Source: Streptomyces sp. NBC_01314 (GTDB lineage Bacteria; Actinomycetota; Actinomycetes; Streptomycetales; Streptomycetaceae). From it: a stretch of DNA of 64,000 nt. Where the stretch lies: the NCBI RefSeq assembly GCF_041435215.1, contig NZ_CP108394.1:5766001-5830000 (forward strand), written 5' to 3'. The position numbers and the translations under genes are program-made. Numbering within the stretch: position 1 is the stretch's first letter; each line of letters starts with the position of its first letter. Below the pieces are notes generated by a model, which was given only the letters and a program-made list of their open reading frames with translations, made no database searches and was not told the origin of the DNA. Below are positions 53,834 to 62,730 of this stretch, one piece after another.

Positions 53834-54574
53834 ATGACCACGACCTCGCCCCAGGGGCGCACCGAACTGCTGAGGCCGGACGGGAGCCCCGTCCGAGTGC
53901 TTGTGGTGGACGACGAGCTGTCGATCACCGAACTGCTGTCCATGGCCCTGCGCTATGAGGGATGGCAGATCCGGAGTGCGGGGGACGGCACGGGTGCCCT
54001 CCAGACCGCCCGGGACTTCCGGCCCGACGCCGTCGTCCTCGACATGATGCTGCCCGACATGGACGGGCTGACCGTCCTCGGGCGGCTGCGGCGCGAGCTG
54101 CCCGAGGTGCCTGTGCTCTTTCTCACCGCGAAGGACGCGGTCGAGGACCGGATCGCCGGGCTCACCGCCGGCGGTGACGACTACGTCACCAAGCCGTTCA
54201 GTCTCGAAGAGGTCGTCGCCCGGCTGCGCGGGCTCATCCGCCGCTCCGGTGCCGCCGACCGCCGCTCCGACTCCGTGCTCGTCGTCGGGGACCTCATGCT
54301 CGACGAGGACAGCCACGAGGTGTCGCGCGGCGGGGCGAACATCCACCTCACCGCCACCGAGTTCGAACTGCTGCGGTTCCTCATGCGGAACCCGCGGCGG
54401 GTGCTCAGCAAGGCGCAGATACTCGACCGTGTCTGGTCGTACGACTTCGGTGGCCAGGCCAACGTGGTCGAGCTGTACATCTCGTATCTGCGGCGGAAGA
54501 TCGACGCCGGGCGCGAGCCGATGATCCACACCCGTCGTGGGGCCGGTTACCTGATCAAGCCCGCCGCGTCATGA
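53834..54574 (+). CDS. OmpR/PhoB-family response regulator
   Basis: DNA-binding response regulator of 246 residues. The receiver (about 20-135) has acidic pair Asp26-Asp27, phosphoacceptor Asp70 (AVVLDMMLPDMDG), Thr98 and the KPF motif (DYVTKPFSLEE). The winged-helix output domain (about 145-240) shows LTATEFELLRFLMRNPRRVL and RRGAGYLIKP. Start ATG at 53834 has AAGG eight bases upstream; GTG at 53825 (adding three residues) is possible. Its stop overlaps the start of the sensor kinase gene (ATGA), and two glycosyltransferase genes follow. Confidence 0.95.
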   Translation: MTTTSPQGRTELLRPDGSPVRVLVVDDELSITELLSMALRYEGWQIRSAGDGTGALQTARDFRPDAVVLDMMLPDMDGLTVLGRLRRELPEVPVLFLTAKDAVEDRIAGLTAGGDDYVTKPFSLEEVVARLRGLIRRSGAADRRSDSVLVVGDLMLDEDSHEVSRGGANIHLTATEFELLRFLMRNPRRVLSKAQILDRVWSYDFGGQANVVELYISYLRRKIDAGREPMIHTRRGAGYLIKPAAS

Positions 54575-56286
54575 GCGGGCGACGACGGACGCGTACGCAG
54601 AGGCAGCCGAAGCTGGGGCGAGGGCGTGGACGACAGCCGCGCACGCTGCGTACGCGGCTCGTCGTCTCCGCGGTGGCGTTGATCGCGGTGGTGTGTGCGG
54701 TCATCGGAACGGTGACGACGGTCGCGCTGAGCGAGCACCTGTACGACCAACTGGCGACCAATGTCGAAGAGATCGCCAAGCGCACCGATGGGCCCAAGGG
54801 GCCGGGCGGCGGGCTGCCCGGGGCGCCGGGCAGCACCAGGACCGTCACCCTGACGACGGATCAGAAACTCCAGTTCGTCACGAAGGGCGGTTCGCCGGAG
54901 TACACGATCGGTGCCCTCGTGGAGAACGGGACCATCGCCAAGGGCGTCGTCGGCGAGCTGGCGACCTCCGACACCACCGGGCAGCCGGACATGACGGCCG
55001 TCACGCTGAGCGAGGCGGACCTCGCCGCGCTCGCCGAGGTCTCGCACGACGGCAACGCACACAGGGTCAGCCTTCCCGACCAGGGCGATTACCTGGTTCA
55101 GTACAAGTCCAACCATGACGGCGACACGTTCTACGTGGGCCTGCCCACCGACTCCGTCACCAAGACCCTCAGTACCCTCATCGTCGTCGAACTCAGCGTC
55201 ACCGGCGCCGGTCTCGTCGCCGCGGGCATCGCCGGTTCCGTGCTCGTCGGGGTCGCCCTGCGGCCGTTGCGCAAGGTCGCCTCCACCGCGACTCGCGTGT
55301 CCGAGCTGCCTCTGCACACCGGTGAAGTGACCCTCAACGAGCGGGTTCCGGCCTCCGAGACCGACCCGCACACCGAGGTCGGCCAGGTCGGAGCCGCGCT
55401 CAACCGGATGCTCAATCACATCCACGGCGCCCTGCACTCGCGGCAGGAGAGCGAGACGCGCGTACGGCAGTTCGTCGCGGACGCCAGTCATGAGCTGCGG
55501 ACGCCCCTCGCGTCCATTCGTGGTTACGCCGAACTGACCAGGCGCGGCAGGGAGGAGATCGGGCCCGACACCCGGCACGCGCTCGGGCGGATCGAGTCCG
55601 AGTCCGCGCGGATGACCATGCTCGTCGAGGATCTGCTGCTGCTCGCGCGGCTCGACGCCGGACGGCCGCTGCAGTTCGAGCAGACCGACCTCATCCCCCT
55701 CGTCGTGGACACCGTCAGCGACGCGCGTGTCGCCGGGCGGAGCCACAACTGGCGGCTCGACCTGCCGGACATCCCCGCGCTCGTCTCGGCCGACGCGGCA
55801 CGGCTTCAGCAGGTGCTCGTCAACCTGCTGGCGAACGCCCGTACGCATACGCCCCCCGGTACGACCGTCACCGCGCGTGTCCAGCGGCGTGGGCCGTGGA
55901 TGTGCGTCGATGTCGAGGACGACGGGCAGGGCATCCCGGAGGAGTTGCTGCCGCACGTGTTCGAGCGGTTCGCGCGAGGCGACTCGTCGCGGTCCAGGGC
56001 GTCCGGGTCGACCGGGCTCGGGCTCGCCATCGTGCAGGCCGTGGCCGACGCGCACGGCGGTGCCGTGACCGTCGACAGCGTGCCCGGCAGGACGGTCTTC
56101 ACGGTGCATCTGCCGGCCATCGGACGGGACGTGCCGCCGCTCGACGACGCCGCGAACTGGCAGCTCGACGACGCGCACTACGACGGCGAGCACGACGGCG
56201 AGTTCGACGGAAACGACTTGGTGACCGGCGCAACAAGCTGGCAATCGGACTCACAGGCACAGCACAGTGTGAGCACACGGGCATAA
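54571..56286 (+). CDS. Sensor histidine kinase
   Basis: Membrane sensor kinase of 571 residues. An Arg-rich N-terminus precedes TM1 (about 31-53, VVSAVALIAVVCAVIGTVTT), an extracytoplasmic sensor of about 150 residues, TM2 (about 206-228, LIVVELSVTGAGLVAAGIAG), a HAMP-like segment, the HisKA box DASHELRTPLASIRGYAELT with phosphoacceptor His307, and a complete HATPase (NLLANARTH, VEDDGQGIPEE, GSTGLGLAIV). The C-terminal 50 residues are Asp/His/Glu-rich. Translationally coupled to the response regulator. The signal is unknown; the downstream glycosyltransferases suggest an envelope cue. Confidence 0.95.
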   Translation: MSGRRRTRTQRQPKLGRGRGRQPRTLRTRLVVSAVALIAVVCAVIGTVTTVALSEHLYDQLATNVEEIAKRTDGPKGPGGGLPGAPGSTRTVTLTTDQKLQFVTKGGSPEYTIGALVENGTIAKGVVGELATSDTTGQPDMTAVTLSEADLAALAEVSHDGNAHRVSLPDQGDYLVQYKSNHDGDTFYVGLPTDSVTKTLSTLIVVELSVTGAGLVAAGIAGSVLVGVALRPLRKVASTATRVSELPLHTGEVTLNERVPASETDPHTEVGQVGAALNRMLNHIHGALHSRQESETRVRQFVADASHELRTPLASIRGYAELTRRGREEIGPDTRHALGRIESESARMTMLVEDLLLLARLDAGRPLQFEQTDLIPLVVDTVSDARVAGRSHNWRLDLPDIPALVSADAARLQQVLVNLLANARTHTPPGTTVTARVQRRGPWMCVDVEDDGQGIPEELLPHVFERFARGDSSRSRASGSTGLGLAIVQAVADAHGGAVTVDSVPGRTVFTVHLPAIGRDVPPLDDAANWQLDDAHYDGEHDGEFDGNDLVTGATSWQSDSQAQHSVSTRA

Positions 56287-56312
56287 CAGAGCGGCTCGCG
56301 AATGTGGTTGTC

Positions 56313-57923
56313 ATGCGAACCGACTCTTCTCCCGGCACCCTGCCGGCGCGGGAGCACCTCCCGGCCGGAAACGCCGGTACGCCTGTCCTGGACGTAGTGA
56401 TCCCCGTCTACAACGAGGAGAAGGACCTCCAGCCGTGCGTGCTCAGACTGCACGAGCACCTCGCGCGCACGTTCCCGTACGCCTTCCGCATCACGATCGC
56501 GGACAACGCGTCCACGGACACCACCCCGCAGGTGGCCGCGCGGCTGGAGACGGAACTCCCGGAGGTCAGGTCCTTCCGGCTGGAGCAGAAGGGGCGCGGG
56601 CGGGCCCTGCGGACCGTGTGGTCCGCGTCCGACGCGCCGGTCCTCGCCTACATGGACGTGGACCTGTCCACCGACCTGAACGCCCTGCTGCCGCTGGTGG
56701 CCCCGCTGATCTCCGGTCACTCGGACCTCGCGATCGGCTCCCGGCTCGCCCGCTCCTCACGGGTGGTGCGCGGCACCAAACGGGAGTTCATCAGCCGGGC
56801 GTACAACCTGATCCTGCGCGGCTCGCTCCAGGCCCGCTTCTCGGACGCGCAGTGCGGGTTCAAGGCGATACGCCGGGACGTCGCCCAGGTGCTGCTGCCC
56901 CTGGTCGAGGACACCGGGTGGTTCTTCGACACCGAGATGCTGGTGCTCGCGGAGCGGGCGGGGCTGCGGATCCACGAGGTGCCCGTCGACTGGGTCGACG
57001 ACCCGAACTCGACCGTCCACATCGTGAAGACGGCGACCGACGACCTCAAGGGTGTGTGGCGGGTCGGCAAGGCCCTCGCCTCCGGATCGGTCGCGCTGGA
57101 CCGGCTCGCCCGGCCGTTCGGGGACGACCCCCGGGACCGTGAGATCCAGGACGTGCCGCGCGGCCTCGCCCGCCAACTCCTCGGCTTCTGCGTCGTCGGC
57201 GGCCTCTCCACCCTCTTCTACCTGCTCCTCTACAGCGGCTTCCGGACCTTCTCGGGGTCGCAGACCGCCAACGCGCTCGCCCTGCTGGTCTCGGCGGTCG
57301 CCAACACGGCGGCCAACCGGCGCCTGACCTTCGGCGTGCGCGGCCGCAGCGGTGCGGTCAAGCACCAGGCGCAGGGGCTGGTGGTGTTCGGTATCGGCCT
57401 GGCCCTCACCAGCGGTTCGCTGGCCGCCCTGAACGCGGCGACCTCCGACCCCGCGCACTCCACGGAACTGGCGGTCCTCGTCGCCGCCAACCTCGCGGCG
57501 ACGGTGCTGCGGTTCCTGCTCTTCCGGGCGTGGGTGTTCCCGGACCGCACCTCCGAGTCGCACGACTTCGGATCGCCCGACGCAGGGTCACCCACTCCGT
57601 CTTCCGCTCCGGGCTCAACGGTCGTCGCCTCGCACCAGCCCGCCCACGCGGCGTCGCCCGCGTACACGACGTCGATGGGGGTGCGTCCCGGTCAGCCCGG
57701 CCCTTACGGCCACCAGGACCGGTTCCACCCGATGTCGCAGCGCCCTACGGCGCCCCAGACCCCATATGCCCACGCCCCGTACGAGAACGCCCCGTACGAG
57801 AACACCCCGTACACCACGACCCAGTTCCGCGCCGGTGAAGCCGCGGACCGCACCTGGGGGGACGCGACCATGCAGATGCGGCCGGTGCGCCCGCACGATC
57901 AGGATTCGAGGAACGCACGATGA
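56313..57923 (+). CDS. GT2 glycosyltransferase fused to GtrA-like flippase domain
   Basis: Two-domain protein of 536 residues. The N-terminal DPM1-type GT2 domain (about 20-260; VLDVVIPVYNEEKDL, DNASTDTTPQVA, YMDVDLSTDLNALLPLV with DxD, QCGFKAIRRDV) should move a sugar from a nucleotide donor to a polyprenyl phosphate. The GtrA part (about 300-420) has four hydrophobic helices (LLGFCVVGGLSTLFYLLLYS onward) and is expected to flip the lipid-linked sugar. A Pro/Tyr/Ser-rich tail with AYENAPYEN-type repeats follows. Start ATG at 56313 is 26 bp after the kinase stop. The stop overlaps the next gene (ATGA), whose product would use the lipid-linked sugar. Confidence 0.92.
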   Translation: MRTDSSPGTLPAREHLPAGNAGTPVLDVVIPVYNEEKDLQPCVLRLHEHLARTFPYAFRITIADNASTDTTPQVAARLETELPEVRSFRLEQKGRGRALRTVWSASDAPVLAYMDVDLSTDLNALLPLVAPLISGHSDLAIGSRLARSSRVVRGTKREFISRAYNLILRGSLQARFSDAQCGFKAIRRDVAQVLLPLVEDTGWFFDTEMLVLAERAGLRIHEVPVDWVDDPNSTVHIVKTATDDLKGVWRVGKALASGSVALDRLARPFGDDPRDREIQDVPRGLARQLLGFCVVGGLSTLFYLLLYSGFRTFSGSQTANALALLVSAVANTAANRRLTFGVRGRSGAVKHQAQGLVVFGIGLALTSGSLAALNAATSDPAHSTELAVLVAANLAATVLRFLLFRAWVFPDRTSESHDFGSPDAGSPTPSSAPGSTVVASHQPAHAASPAYTTSMGVRPGQPGPYGHQDRFHPMSQRPTAPQTPYAHAPYENAPYENTPYTTTQFRAGEAADRTWGDATMQMRPVRPHDQDSRNAR

Positions 57924-60190
57924 CCACGCAGTTCGAGACGACGAGCCGGCCGGGGGGTCCGGGCCCCGGGTGGGATCCGTCGACGACGGCCCACCAGGGA
58001 CCGGTGGTCCCGGAGGCGCCCGCCGAGCCCCCGGCCCCCGGAGCCGGTGAACCCGGGCAGCCCTTCGCGAAGCGGCTGTGGAGAGGCAGGCCCGAGGACA
58101 ACAGCTGGATTCGCCCCGGCTTCCTCCTCACCCTGCTGCTCATCGGTGGCCTCTACACCTGGAACCTCACGGCCTCCGGCTACGCCAACTCCTTCTACTC
58201 GGCGGCCGTGCAGGCGGGCAGCCAGTCCTGGAAGGCCTTCTTCTTCGGCTCGCTGGACTCCGCCAACGCCATCACCGTCGACAAGCCCCCGGCCTCGCTG
58301 TGGCCGATGGCGTTGTCGGTGCGGCTCTTCGGCCTCAACTCCTTCGCGATCCTGTTCCCGCAGGTCCTGATGGCCGTGGCCACCGCCGGGGTGCTGTGGG
58401 CGGCCGTACGCCGTCGCTTCAACGCCACGGCCGGCTTCATCACCATGGCGGTGTTCGCGCTCACGCCCGTCGCCGCGCTGATGTTCCGCTTCAACAACCC
58501 GGACGCGGCCCTCGCGCTGCTGATGGCCGCCGCGGTCTACTGCACACAGCGCGCCATGGAGAAGGCGCAGACGAAGTGGCTGGTCTGGGCGGGTGTCGCC
58601 ATCGGCGTCGCCTTCCTGGTCAAGACCCTGCAGGCCTTCCTGATCCTGCCGCCCCTGGCGATCGTGTACGCCGTCCTCGCGCCGGCCTCGGTGAAGAGGC
58701 GGATCAGCCAGGTGCTGCTCGCGGGGCTCGCGATGGTCGTCGCCGGTGGCTGGTGGGTGGCGATCGTGGAGCTGTGGCCCGCGTCCTCCCGCCCGTACAT
58801 CGGCGGCTCGCAGAACAACTCCTTCCTTGAACTGACCTTCGGCTACAACGGTCTCGGCCGTATCAACGGCGAGGAGACCGGCAGCGTCGGCGGTGGCGGA
58901 GGCGGCGGTGGCGGCAACTGGGGCGAGACCGGCTGGGACCGGATGTTCAGCTCCTCCATCGGCGGCCAGATCTCCTGGCTGATCCCGGCCGCGCTGATCC
59001 TGCTGGGCGCCGCGATCTGGGCCACCCGGAAGCTGAAGCGCACGGACACCACCCGTGCGGACTTCCTCCTCTGGGGCGGCGCGCTGCTGATCACCATGGT
59101 GGTCTTCAGCTTCATGCAGGGCATCTTCCACGAGTACTACACCGTGGCCCTGGCCCCCTACATCGCGCCGCTGATCGGTATGGGCGCGGCTCTGCTCCGG
59201 GACCGGCGGACCGAGCTCTGGGCGTCGATCACCATGGCGGCCGCCATGACGGCCACGGCCGTCTGGGGTTACGTCCTCCTCAACCGTTCCTCCGACTACC
59301 TGCCCTGGCTCAAGTGGGTCGTCCTCGTCGGCGGCCTGGTCGCCGCGCTCGGCCTGGTCTTCGTGGCCAGGCTCGGCCGGCAGCTGGCCCTGGCGGTCGT
59401 GGGCCTGAGCTTCGTCACCGCGGTGGCGGGCCCGACGGCGTACACGCTCACCACGCTGGGCGAGGGCCACACCGGCTCGATCGTCACGGCCGGTCCGTCC
59501 GTCCAGGGCGGCCGGGGCGGTGGTCCCGGCGGCGGTGGCGGCATGGGCGGCGGTCCTGGTGGCGGCGGTGGCGGTATGCCGGGCCAGAACAACCAGCAGG
59601 GCAACGGCCAGAACCAGCAGGGCGGCCAGAACGGCCAGAACGGCAACGGTCGGACGGGCCAGCCCCCGACCGGCGGCTTCGGCGGCGGCCAGAACAACCA
59701 GCAGGGCCAGAACAGTCAGCAGGGCCAGGGCCAGGGCCAGAACAGTCAGGGTCAGCAGAACGGCAACGGCCAGACCCGGAACGGTGACGGCGGTGGCATG
59801 GGTGGCGGCGGCGGTGGCGGAATGGGTGGCCTGATCAGCGGCACCTCCGTCAGCGACGAGGCCAAGGAACTGCTGGAGAAGAACGCCGGGGACTACACCT
59901 GGGCCGGCGCCGCCATCGGCGCCCAGAACGCGGCGAGCTACCAGCTCTCCACCGGCGACCCGGTCATGGCGATCGGTGGCTTCAACGGCACCGACCCGTC
60001 CCCGACCCTCGCGGAGTTCAAGAAGTACGTGGAGGCCGGCAAGATCCACTACTTCATCGCCGGCGGAGGCGGCGGCATGGGCGGCAGCAGCGACGGCACC
60101 TCCTCGCAGATCACCTCCTGGGTCCAGGAGAACTTCGAGTCGGTGACGGTCGACGGCACGACGTTCTACGACCTCACGCAGGCCAAGTAG
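57920..60190 (+). CDS. ArnT/PMT-like membrane glycosyltransferase (GT39/GT83 type)
   Basis: Polytopic glycosyltransferase of 756 residues using a polyprenyl-phosphate sugar donor. After a Pro/Gly-rich N-terminus, the first luminal loop after TM1 contains NSFYSAAVQAGSQSWKAFFF and ITVDKPPASLWPMALSVRLF (the acidic D/KPP motif of the family). About ten or more membrane helices follow. The sequence LTFGYNGLGRINGEETG lies in an outer loop. A Gly/Gln/Asn-rich low-complexity stretch (about 520-640, GQNNQQGQ repeats) precedes a C-terminal extracytoplasmic domain of about 130 residues. Together with the preceding GT2-GtrA protein it makes a complete donor-synthesis and transfer pair, probably for cell-wall glycans or glycoproteins. 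Confidence 0.92.
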   Translation: MTTQFETTSRPGGPGPGWDPSTTAHQGPVVPEAPAEPPAPGAGEPGQPFAKRLWRGRPEDNSWIRPGFLLTLLLIGGLYTWNLTASGYANSFYSAAVQAGSQSWKAFFFGSLDSANAITVDKPPASLWPMALSVRLFGLNSFAILFPQVLMAVATAGVLWAAVRRRFNATAGFITMAVFALTPVAALMFRFNNPDAALALLMAAAVYCTQRAMEKAQTKWLVWAGVAIGVAFLVKTLQAFLILPPLAIVYAVLAPASVKRRISQVLLAGLAMVVAGGWWVAIVELWPASSRPYIGGSQNNSFLELTFGYNGLGRINGEETGSVGGGGGGGGGNWGETGWDRMFSSSIGGQISWLIPAALILLGAAIWATRKLKRTDTTRADFLLWGGALLITMVVFSFMQGIFHEYYTVALAPYIAPLIGMGAALLRDRRTELWASITMAAAMTATAVWGYVLLNRSSDYLPWLKWVVLVGGLVAALGLVFVARLGRQLALAVVGLSFVTAVAGPTAYTLTTLGEGHTGSIVTAGPSVQGGRGGGPGGGGGMGGGPGGGGGGMPGQNNQQGNGQNQQGGQNGQNGNGRTGQPPTGGFGGGQNNQQGQNSQQGQGQGQNSQGQQNGNGQTRNGDGGGMGGGGGGGMGGLISGTSVSDEAKELLEKNAGDYTWAGAAIGAQNAASYQLSTGDPVMAIGGFNGTDPSPTLAEFKKYVEAGKIHYFIAGGGGGMGGSSDGTSSQITSWVQENFESVTVDGTTFYDLTQAK

Positions 60191-60210
60191 CCAAGGCCGC
60201 GGTGTGAGCG

Positions 60211-60251
60211 GGGCGGTGGCCCGGGGTGCGACGAACCCCGGGCCACCGCCC
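60211..60251 (+). terminator. 17-bp perfect stem terminator with T-tract
   Basis: gggcggtggcccggggt (60211-60227) pairs perfectly with accccgggccaccgccc (60235-60251) over a 7-nt loop, followed by tttt. It closes the two-component/glycosyltransferase operon. Confidence 0.95.
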
Positions 60252-60279
60252 TTTTCGCAGGTCGGCGATATTGTCGTTG

Positions 60280-60309
60280 TACGGTGTATGAGAACTGTTC
60301 TACGGTGTA
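60280..60309. promoter_or_regulatory. Operator-like repeats upstream of the MFS exporter gene
   Basis: Two direct copies of TACGGTGTA (60280-60288 and 60301-60309) are 21 bp apart, two helical turns. Between them lies the inverted repeat AGAAC-T-GTTCT (60291-60301). The second copy ends five bases before the exporter ATG. The TetR-family protein at 61969 is the obvious candidate binder. Confidence 0.6.
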
Positions 60310-60313
60310 GAGC

Positions 60314-61816
60314 ATGTCCGCCTCCACAACCCTCACCCCGCCCTCCCCCCAAGGCCACCCCCAGCGCTGGCTGATCCTCGGCGTCATCTGTCTCGCCCAG
60401 CTCACCGTCCTGCTGGACAACACCGTGCTGAACGTGGCGATCCCCTCCCTCACCGAGGAGCTGGGGGCGGCCACGTCGGACATCCAGTGGATGATCAACG
60501 CGTACTCGCTGGTCCAGTCGGGCCTGCTGCTCACCGCGGGCAGCGCGGCCGACCGCTACGGCCGCAAGAAGATGCTGATCGCGGGTTTGGTGCTGTTCGG
60601 TATCGGCTCACTGATGGCCGGACTCGCCCAGTCCACCGGGCAGCTGATCGCCGCGCGGGCCGGGATGGGAGTCGGCGGGGCGCTGCTGCTCACCACGACG
60701 CTCGCCGTCGCCATGCAGATCTTCGCGCCCGCGGAGCAGCCGAAGGCGATCGGCATCTGGGCCGCGGTCAACGCGCTCGGCTTCGCGGCCGGCCCTCTCC
60801 TCGGCGGCTTCGTGCTCGGCCACTTCTGGTGGGGGGCCATCTTCCTGATCAACCTGCCGGTCGCCGCGCTGGGTGTGGTGGCCGTGATCGCCCTGGTCCC
60901 CGAGTCCAGGAACCCGCAGGGAGACCGGCCGGACCTGCTGGGCGCGCTGCTGTCGACCATCGGTATGACCGCCCTCGTCTACGCGATCATCTCGGGCCCC
61001 GACCACGGCTGGACGTCCGGCCACGTGCTCGCCACGGCCGCCGTCGCCGTGGTCGTCCTCACGGCCTTCGGGTACTGGGAGAGCCGCATTCCGTACCCCA
61101 TGCTCGACCCGCACTTCTTCCGCGACCGCCGCTTCACGGGCGCGGTCGCCGGCGTGGTCCTGATCACCTTCGGCATGGGCGGCGCGCTCTTCCTCCTCAC
61201 CCAGCATCTGCAGTTCGTGCTCGGCTACGGCGCGTTGGAGGCGGGACTGCGGACCGCGCCCCTCGCCCTGGTCGTCGTCGCGCTCAACTTCTCCGGGCTG
61301 TCGGCGAAGTGGACGGCGGAGCTGGGGATGCCGGTGTCGATCACGCTGGGCATGGTGCTGACGTCCGGCGGGCTGGTCTCCATCGCGACGATGGCGTCCG
61401 GCGGTTACGCCGGGACCCTGCTCGGGCTGGTGCTGATCGGGGTGGGCTGCGCGATCGCCAACCCCGCGATGGCGCACGCGATCATGAGCGCGATCCCGCC
61501 GGCCAAGGCGGGGGTGGGGGCCGGGATCAACGGCACGCTCGCGGAGTTCGGGACGGGGTTGGGGGTGGCCGTGCTGGGGGCGGTGCTCAACTCCCGTTTC
61601 GCGGCGCTGATCCCGGTGGCGGCGGCGTCGTTGCCCGCGGCGCTGGGGGCGGCGGACACGGCTGCGGAGAGGGCCGAGGTGATGTCGGCGTTCTCGTCCG
61701 GGCTGGAGACGAGTCTGCTGGTGGGGGCGGTGGCTGTACTGCTCGGGGGGTTGGTGGCGGCGGGGCTGCTGCGCAGGGCGGAGAAGGGGGATGCGGAGTT
61801 GGTGGGCGCCTCGTAG
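60314..61816 (+). CDS. MFS drug exporter of the DHA2 (EmrB/QacA) family
   Basis: Proton-driven multidrug efflux protein of 500 residues with about 14 membrane helices. Seen: LAQLTVLLDNTVLNVAIPSL (motif D1 of the 14-TM family), GSAADRYGRKKMLIAGLVLF (motif A) and GVGAGINGTLAEFGTGLGVA. Start ATG at 60314 sits just after the operator-like repeats. A TetR-family regulator is encoded 152 bp downstream on the same strand, the usual pairing for inducible efflux. Confidence 0.95.
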   Translation: MSASTTLTPPSPQGHPQRWLILGVICLAQLTVLLDNTVLNVAIPSLTEELGAATSDIQWMINAYSLVQSGLLLTAGSAADRYGRKKMLIAGLVLFGIGSLMAGLAQSTGQLIAARAGMGVGGALLLTTTLAVAMQIFAPAEQPKAIGIWAAVNALGFAAGPLLGGFVLGHFWWGAIFLINLPVAALGVVAVIALVPESRNPQGDRPDLLGALLSTIGMTALVYAIISGPDHGWTSGHVLATAAVAVVVLTAFGYWESRIPYPMLDPHFFRDRRFTGAVAGVVLITFGMGGALFLLTQHLQFVLGYGALEAGLRTAPLALVVVALNFSGLSAKWTAELGMPVSITLGMVLTSGGLVSIATMASGGYAGTLLGLVLIGVGCAIANPAMAHAIMSAIPPAKAGVGAGINGTLAEFGTGLGVAVLGAVLNSRFAALIPVAAASLPAALGAADTAAERAEVMSAFSSGLETSLLVGAVAVLLGGLVAAGLLRRAEKGDAELVGAS

Positions 61817-61886
61817 CGCGGCGGGTTCCGCTGTCGGGCGGCTGCGGTTCGACTGCCGGGGCGGCTCGGTTCGGCCGTGGCCGACC

Positions 61887-61906
61887 GCGCGGTTCCCCGC
61901 GCCCCT
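61887..61906. repeat. Dispersed element, copy C
   Basis: gcgcggttccccgcgcccct is identical to copy B at 17022 and one base different from copy A at 5055. It lies in the gap between exporter and regulator genes and is followed by gaaggacgcgccgcgcgcc. Confidence 0.75.
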
Positions 61907-61968
61907 GAAGGACGCGCCGCGCGCCTAGCATCGTCATCGGCGGAGAAACGTGTCTCGGAAGGTGCGTC

Positions 61969-62730
61969 ATGGTGCGGGGAGCCGGTCGGAGTGGTGGGTC
62001 CGGGCGGGCCAGTGTCTGGCTGGAACAGAAGGCGCGGGCCGGGCGGGGCGGGCAGCCGTCGGGGCTCGACCGGGAGCGGATCACCCGGACGGCCGTGCGA
62101 CTGCTGGACGCGGAGGGGCTGGCCAGGTTCTCGATGCGCCGACTGGCGGCCGAGCTGAACGTGACGGCGATGTCGGTCTACTGGTACGTGGACACCAAGG
62201 ACGACCTGCTGGAACTGGCGCTGGACCAGACGTTCGACGAGATGCGGCTGCCCGCGGCGGACTCCGGCGAGGACTGGCGGGACCAACTGCGCACGCTGGC
62301 CGGGGAGTACCGGGCGGTCCTGGTCCGCCACCCGTGGGTGTCGCCCCTCGCCGGTACGTTCCTCAACATCGGCCCGCACGCGCTCGACTTCTCGCTCGCC
62401 GTGCAGCGCGTCGTCCGCCGCACCGGGCTGCCCGCGCGCGGCCAGGCCGGTGCCATCGCGGCGGTCTTCCAGTTCGTGTACGGCTTCGGCACCATCGAGG
62501 GCCACTTCGTGCAGCGCTGCGCCACCGCCGGGGTGACCCAGGAGGAGTACTTCCGCCAGGCCATGAGCGCGGTGGCCGAAAGCCCGGAACCCCACGAGGT
62601 CATCCAGCACTCCGCGGACCTCATGGAGGCCCGCGGCGGCGACACGGTCGAGGAGATGCGCGAACGGGACTTCACCTACGCCCTGGAAACCCTCGTCGCG
62701 GGCATCGAGGTGATGGCACAGCGGGGCTGA
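61969..62730 (+). CDS. TetR/AcrR-family transcriptional regulator
   Basis: Ligand-responsive repressor of 253 residues. The N-terminal HTH (about 34-80) reads ITRTAVRLLDAEGLARFSMR then LAAELNVTAMSVYWYVDTKD, the classical TetR recognition helix with YWYV. The C-terminal ligand domain is of the TetR_C type (HPWVSPLAGTFLNIGPHALD). Start ATG at 61969 has GAAGG seven bases upstream. It probably controls the exporter gene just upstream. It ends at 62730, directly against the stop of the convergent PPOX gene. Confidence 0.92.
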   Translation: MVRGAGRSGGSGRASVWLEQKARAGRGGQPSGLDRERITRTAVRLLDAEGLARFSMRRLAAELNVTAMSVYWYVDTKDDLLELALDQTFDEMRLPAADSGEDWRDQLRTLAGEYRAVLVRHPWVSPLAGTFLNIGPHALDFSLAVQRVVRRTGLPARGQAGAIAAVFQFVYGFGTIEGHFVQRCATAGVTQEEYFRQAMSAVAESPEPHEVIQHSADLMEARGGDTVEEMRERDFTYALETLVAGIEVMAQRG

